From the NCBI GenBank assembly GCA_029204225.1, contig CM055102.1, positions 42,371,229 through 42,435,228 on the forward strand: DNA of 64,000 bases, given 5' to 3'. The DNA comes from Diphasiastrum complanatum. Its lineage: Eukaryota; Streptophyta; Lycopodiopsida; Lycopodiales; Lycopodiaceae. Positions 60,802 to 64,000 of the stretch are shown here, piece by piece. Position 1 is the stretch's first letter. Every line of letters begins with the position of its first letter. The notes beneath the pieces are model-generated. The model saw nothing but the letters and a program-made list of their open reading frames with translations, was not told the DNA's origin and made no database searches. The position numbers and the translations under genes were made by a program.

Positions 60802-63800
60802 ACAGGGTGTAGCAAGTATGCACGATCCGGTGGAGCTATGGGATAGTGTCTTTCACCAGGAGAAATAGCACTCAGAGCGTCTTAGGAGAGAGGACTCCAT
60901 ACAGGGGGTATCGGCAGTCCGGATGGCAAGAGACAACAAAGTTCCTTCGATCGGAGCTTCTGGGAAGATCATAACGATCATCATAGGTGAATTCCGGGGA
61001 GGATTCACGAAAAATTTTGCAGTTTCGGTGGTGGCTTAGTTATTCATTGTGTGGACAACCGTTTGGTGCAACAGGGTTGCAAGGGATTTGCAAAGAGCAG
61101 TGACAGAGAGCCAAAGAAATTTACAAGAGCAGATTGGGTGGAAATCTGAGAAAATTACAAAATTTTCAGATTCTATGAGCTATTGAAGGCTTTCTTAAAA
61201 AAGCGGACTGTTAGTTTGCAATTGGACACCAATCAAAGTGCTGTAAATTGCATCAGAGAGGTAGAGGTAGGGCGACCTCTTGCTGATGGAGAACTGCAAG
61301 AAATGTCTCATAAAGAGACTGTGAAAAGCCCAAGAAATCTCTCTCAATTTCTAGCTAGGATTTTGTAGCACAAAACTATGGATCTTCCACTGTAGAGGAA
61401 GTTTTTCCAGGTTGTAAAATAGTGTATAAGGGTGCCTGGTGCTGCCAAGGAGTGGTTAGGAGGCCATGGTCAGCCATTGAAGAATGGTGGAGCAATGCAC
61501 TTTCTTCTCAGGCTATGGAATAGATAACTTGCTGGGGTTTGCAGGCAGAAAATGAAGGATTGCTCTCTATAATAGATGATTTTGTGAGCTGTACAATGAG
61601 GCATTATCACTTCGAGATCATTATTACCTACTCCTGACAAGGTAACAAGGCATGTGGAAGCGGTAAATGCAGTATGGGGGTGAATGGTAGCAGAATTGTG
61701 TGGAGAAAGCTAGTTTTGGCGACAGAAGTGCAGTTTGACGGCGTGACTACTCATCATTGGCGACATTTTTAAGAGGGCAATCACAGGTGAGAGATAGGCA
61801 TGGTATGTCGGTTACAGGTGAAAATTCTTGTGATCAGGTTCAACTCTTGGGGTTAGAACCAACCAACGTCAGGTGGCGTTTTAGGAGAACGCTCTTACAA
61901 GCATGATCAACGATGGTATTGTCGAGTCAGGTGATAGCTGCATTGACACACGCATCTGTAGCTTGAAAAAAAATTTGTTCGGAGGGAAATATGGGCTAGC
62001 TTGGAGGTACACACATTTTTGCGGTTACGGGTGATGGAACTGCGAGGTGGTGCCAGTTGGAAGCCCTTGGGCAAGATAGCGGACTTGCATTGGACGAGCT
62101 ATGTGTGGGACACGCAGAGGATGAAGAATGGGTCAATAATCACACTTTGGATGCTCTTGGCGAGTGGTGAGTGTGATGATTTTTCGGTTTTACAGTCGGT
62201 AAGTCAATTTTGATCAAGCCATTTTAGCTATGGAGCAGTGTATCAGGTTTGTCATCAGAGAGATACACTTCAACTGCCAGTTTGGGTAAGTCAAGTCAAT
62301 TTCCCATATCAGTATTGCATCAGGGATGCAGATTTTAGTGATGATAGGGTGCAGATCATTTGGTTTGGGACATGAAAGATCTCACATGTTCACTTGGAGG
62401 AATATTGGCATGCACAGTCATGTGAGGGACTTGATGGTGGCTTTGGAGTACACATCTCAGTGTATTCTCAGGGAGTGGTTTGGAACCATTCACAGGAGCA
62501 GCTTTGAGCTAGTTTGGGGGAATACAAGTGGGCACTACAGGGTAGATGCTCAGATCTTTGTGATCAGGGATGGCATTGAAATACCTGGTAGGGATAGCAC
62601 TGCAGGATGACATGGGGTGATCATCAAGGGCAGCTATCTCATATTGGACTTGAGTCTTTGGATGGACAGGACTTGCAGGTACAGGGTACCGGGTTCTGGA
62701 GCTATCTTACCTTATATGCAATGGATCGTGGGTGAGCTATTAATCATGATAGTGGATCTAGTTTGCATTTGCTTTGGCTTGAACGCTATGATGGATGTTG
62801 TGGAGAGATAGGCTCCTTGGTGGGAGGCCTATATACTGGTCAAATCAGAGTTGGTGATGTCAAGCATGGGAAGTTGAACCTACATGGGATGTAGAATAGG
62901 CATATCATCATCAGTATCTCTGGGAGATGGGCGAGCTACTCAGGTATAGTCTATGGTGAGGTTTGCATACATTCATTCGTTGAGTCCTTGGTAGACTCTT
63001 GTGCTTGGAGCATGGGGAATGGGTGGGGATCAGCTTTCAGGACTTATTGGACAGGATGTCAGGGCAAAGCGGCTTGGAGCATAGCTTTGTTTGGGAGATA
63101 CATCAGAGATGAGGCTTGGAGCGCTCATTGGTTCGAGATGGTTGATCTTGGATGATGTATGAGGACATCTATGTGATATGCTTGGACGTGAGAGCATCTT
63201 GGTACAGGTGTAGGCCATGGTTGAGGACCTGATTTGATGACCAGTGGTGTAGTAGTGGATCTACAGGTGGCACAGGTGTTGGTACGATAGGATACCACTT
63301 ATGGACAGGCCTTGGTCATGTATTTGACTCTTTATCATTCATGTTGGTTTGCATGAGTGTGTGTGGGCTTGCATGTTGCCTTGTCACAAGAGTCTAGATC
63401 TGAGTCGGAGTTGTATGTGGTTGTGCATTTGCTACGTCAGGGACAAAGTAGTCATTTTATGCTCATTGACTTGTCATTGTCTACTAGCTGTATATTTGGT
63501 GAGGGTACAATCTTATGGTGGCAGTAAGATTTCCTCAGGTTGAGCCTCAGTCGCTCATTTATGTCAGCTTTACAGGTTTGTGCTTGTAACTGCCTAATAG
63601 GATGTTAGCCTAGCTAGATGGAGGATGTAAGTCTCATGGTGGCAGTGGGATTTCCTCAATTTGAGCCATGTCGCTCATGTGGTCCACTTGTGGTCAAGTT
63701 GGATTGGGAACGAGTCAGTTGGTCGAGAGTATGGTAGACTCTTTGTATGAGCATTGTGTTTGCATGATACTTTGTGTGCCAAACCTGGTGGTTTGATGGT

Positions 63801-63908
63801 GTGCTTGAGTGTGAGTCAAGTACAGGGTAGCAGGGATATGCATAACATCTTTTGGACACTCCAGACGCTGCTGCAATATATTTCTTTACTCCTACTACAT
63901 TTGAGCTT
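60802..63908 (+). mobile_element. Interior of element D, no recognisable proteins
   Basis: 3.1 kb between primer site and polypurine tract. The longest plus-strand frame is under 100 codons (62326-62610), and no Gag knuckle, DSGA, GGEY or YVDD motif is visible on either strand. It is either an old, heavily mutated element or a LARD-type non-autonomous one. Composition is GT-rich on the plus strand. Confidence 0.7.
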
Positions 63909-63917
63909 AAGGGAAAG
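63909..63917 (+). promoter_or_regulatory. Polypurine tract of element D
   Basis: aagggaaag directly before the 3' LTR. Confidence 0.8.
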
Positions 63918-64000
63918 TGTTAAGAATCAGATTTGATCTAATATATTTTTATTGTAAGCTCAAAATGCAGTATTGTAATTAACTATACATATCTTCAGTT
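63918..64000 (+). mobile_element. 3' LTR of element D, cut by window end
   Basis: First 83 bp of the LTR, matching 60306-60388. The rest and the right target duplication lie outside the window. Confidence 0.92.

Overview
The window looks like nuclear DNA of a land plant with a large, retrotransposon-rich genome. The support is spliced genes with GT-AG introns, a plant-type mitochondrial EF-Tu, a plant-type bHLH regulator, and Ty1/Copia and Ty3/Gypsy elements with plant-type primer sites. I cannot name the species. Long repeat-filled introns would fit a gymnosperm, fern or lycophyte, but this is only an inference. No bacterial genes, rRNA genes, CRISPR arrays or free-standing tRNA genes were seen.

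Layout. 1-2.87 kb: a decayed Ty3/Gypsy pol and a tiny tRNA-derived SINE, probably inside intron 1 of the next gene. 2.87-8.47 kb: ten downstream exons of a nuclear gene for mitochondrial EF-Tu (+ strand); its first coding exon is not in view. Its introns hold a second SINE copy, an 80-bp perfect tandem duplication, and a 1.2-kb hAT-like element that itself contains a complete 404-bp TRIM retrotransposon. 9.0-9.8 kb: two non-autonomous hAT-like elements with 8-bp target duplications. 9.8-15.9 kb: AT-rich sequence without a convincing gene, apart from a (GA)n array and a degenerate minisatellite. 15.9-22.1 kb: two minus-strand Copia relics (F, G), G inserted in F. 22.1-28.1 kb: minus-strand Copia A, whose two ends do not match. 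28.1-47.1 kb: a three-level nest, with Gypsy-1 (+) split by Copia-B (-), which is split by Copia-C (+). 47.1-53.3 kb: a second LTR of the Copia-A 5' family, then Gypsy-2 (-). 53.4-53.8 kb: a further Gypsy protease relic. 56.1-57.24 kb: an apparently intact three-exon bHLH gene. 59.3-64 kb: Copia relic E cut by LTR element D, which carries no recognisable proteins and runs off the window.

Only the EF-Tu and bHLH genes look like host genes. The most unusual features are: (1) a TRIM whose LTRs each contain a near-complete tRNA-like sequence with Pol III A and B boxes; (2) Copia-C, a young element with near-identical LTRs that has a Gag and about 750 further codons of unrecognised sequence but no protease, integrase or reverse transcriptase; (3) an 87-nt SINE family without a poly(A) tail, supported by two independent long target duplications; (4) a bHLH protein whose DNA-contacting basic residues are largely lost.
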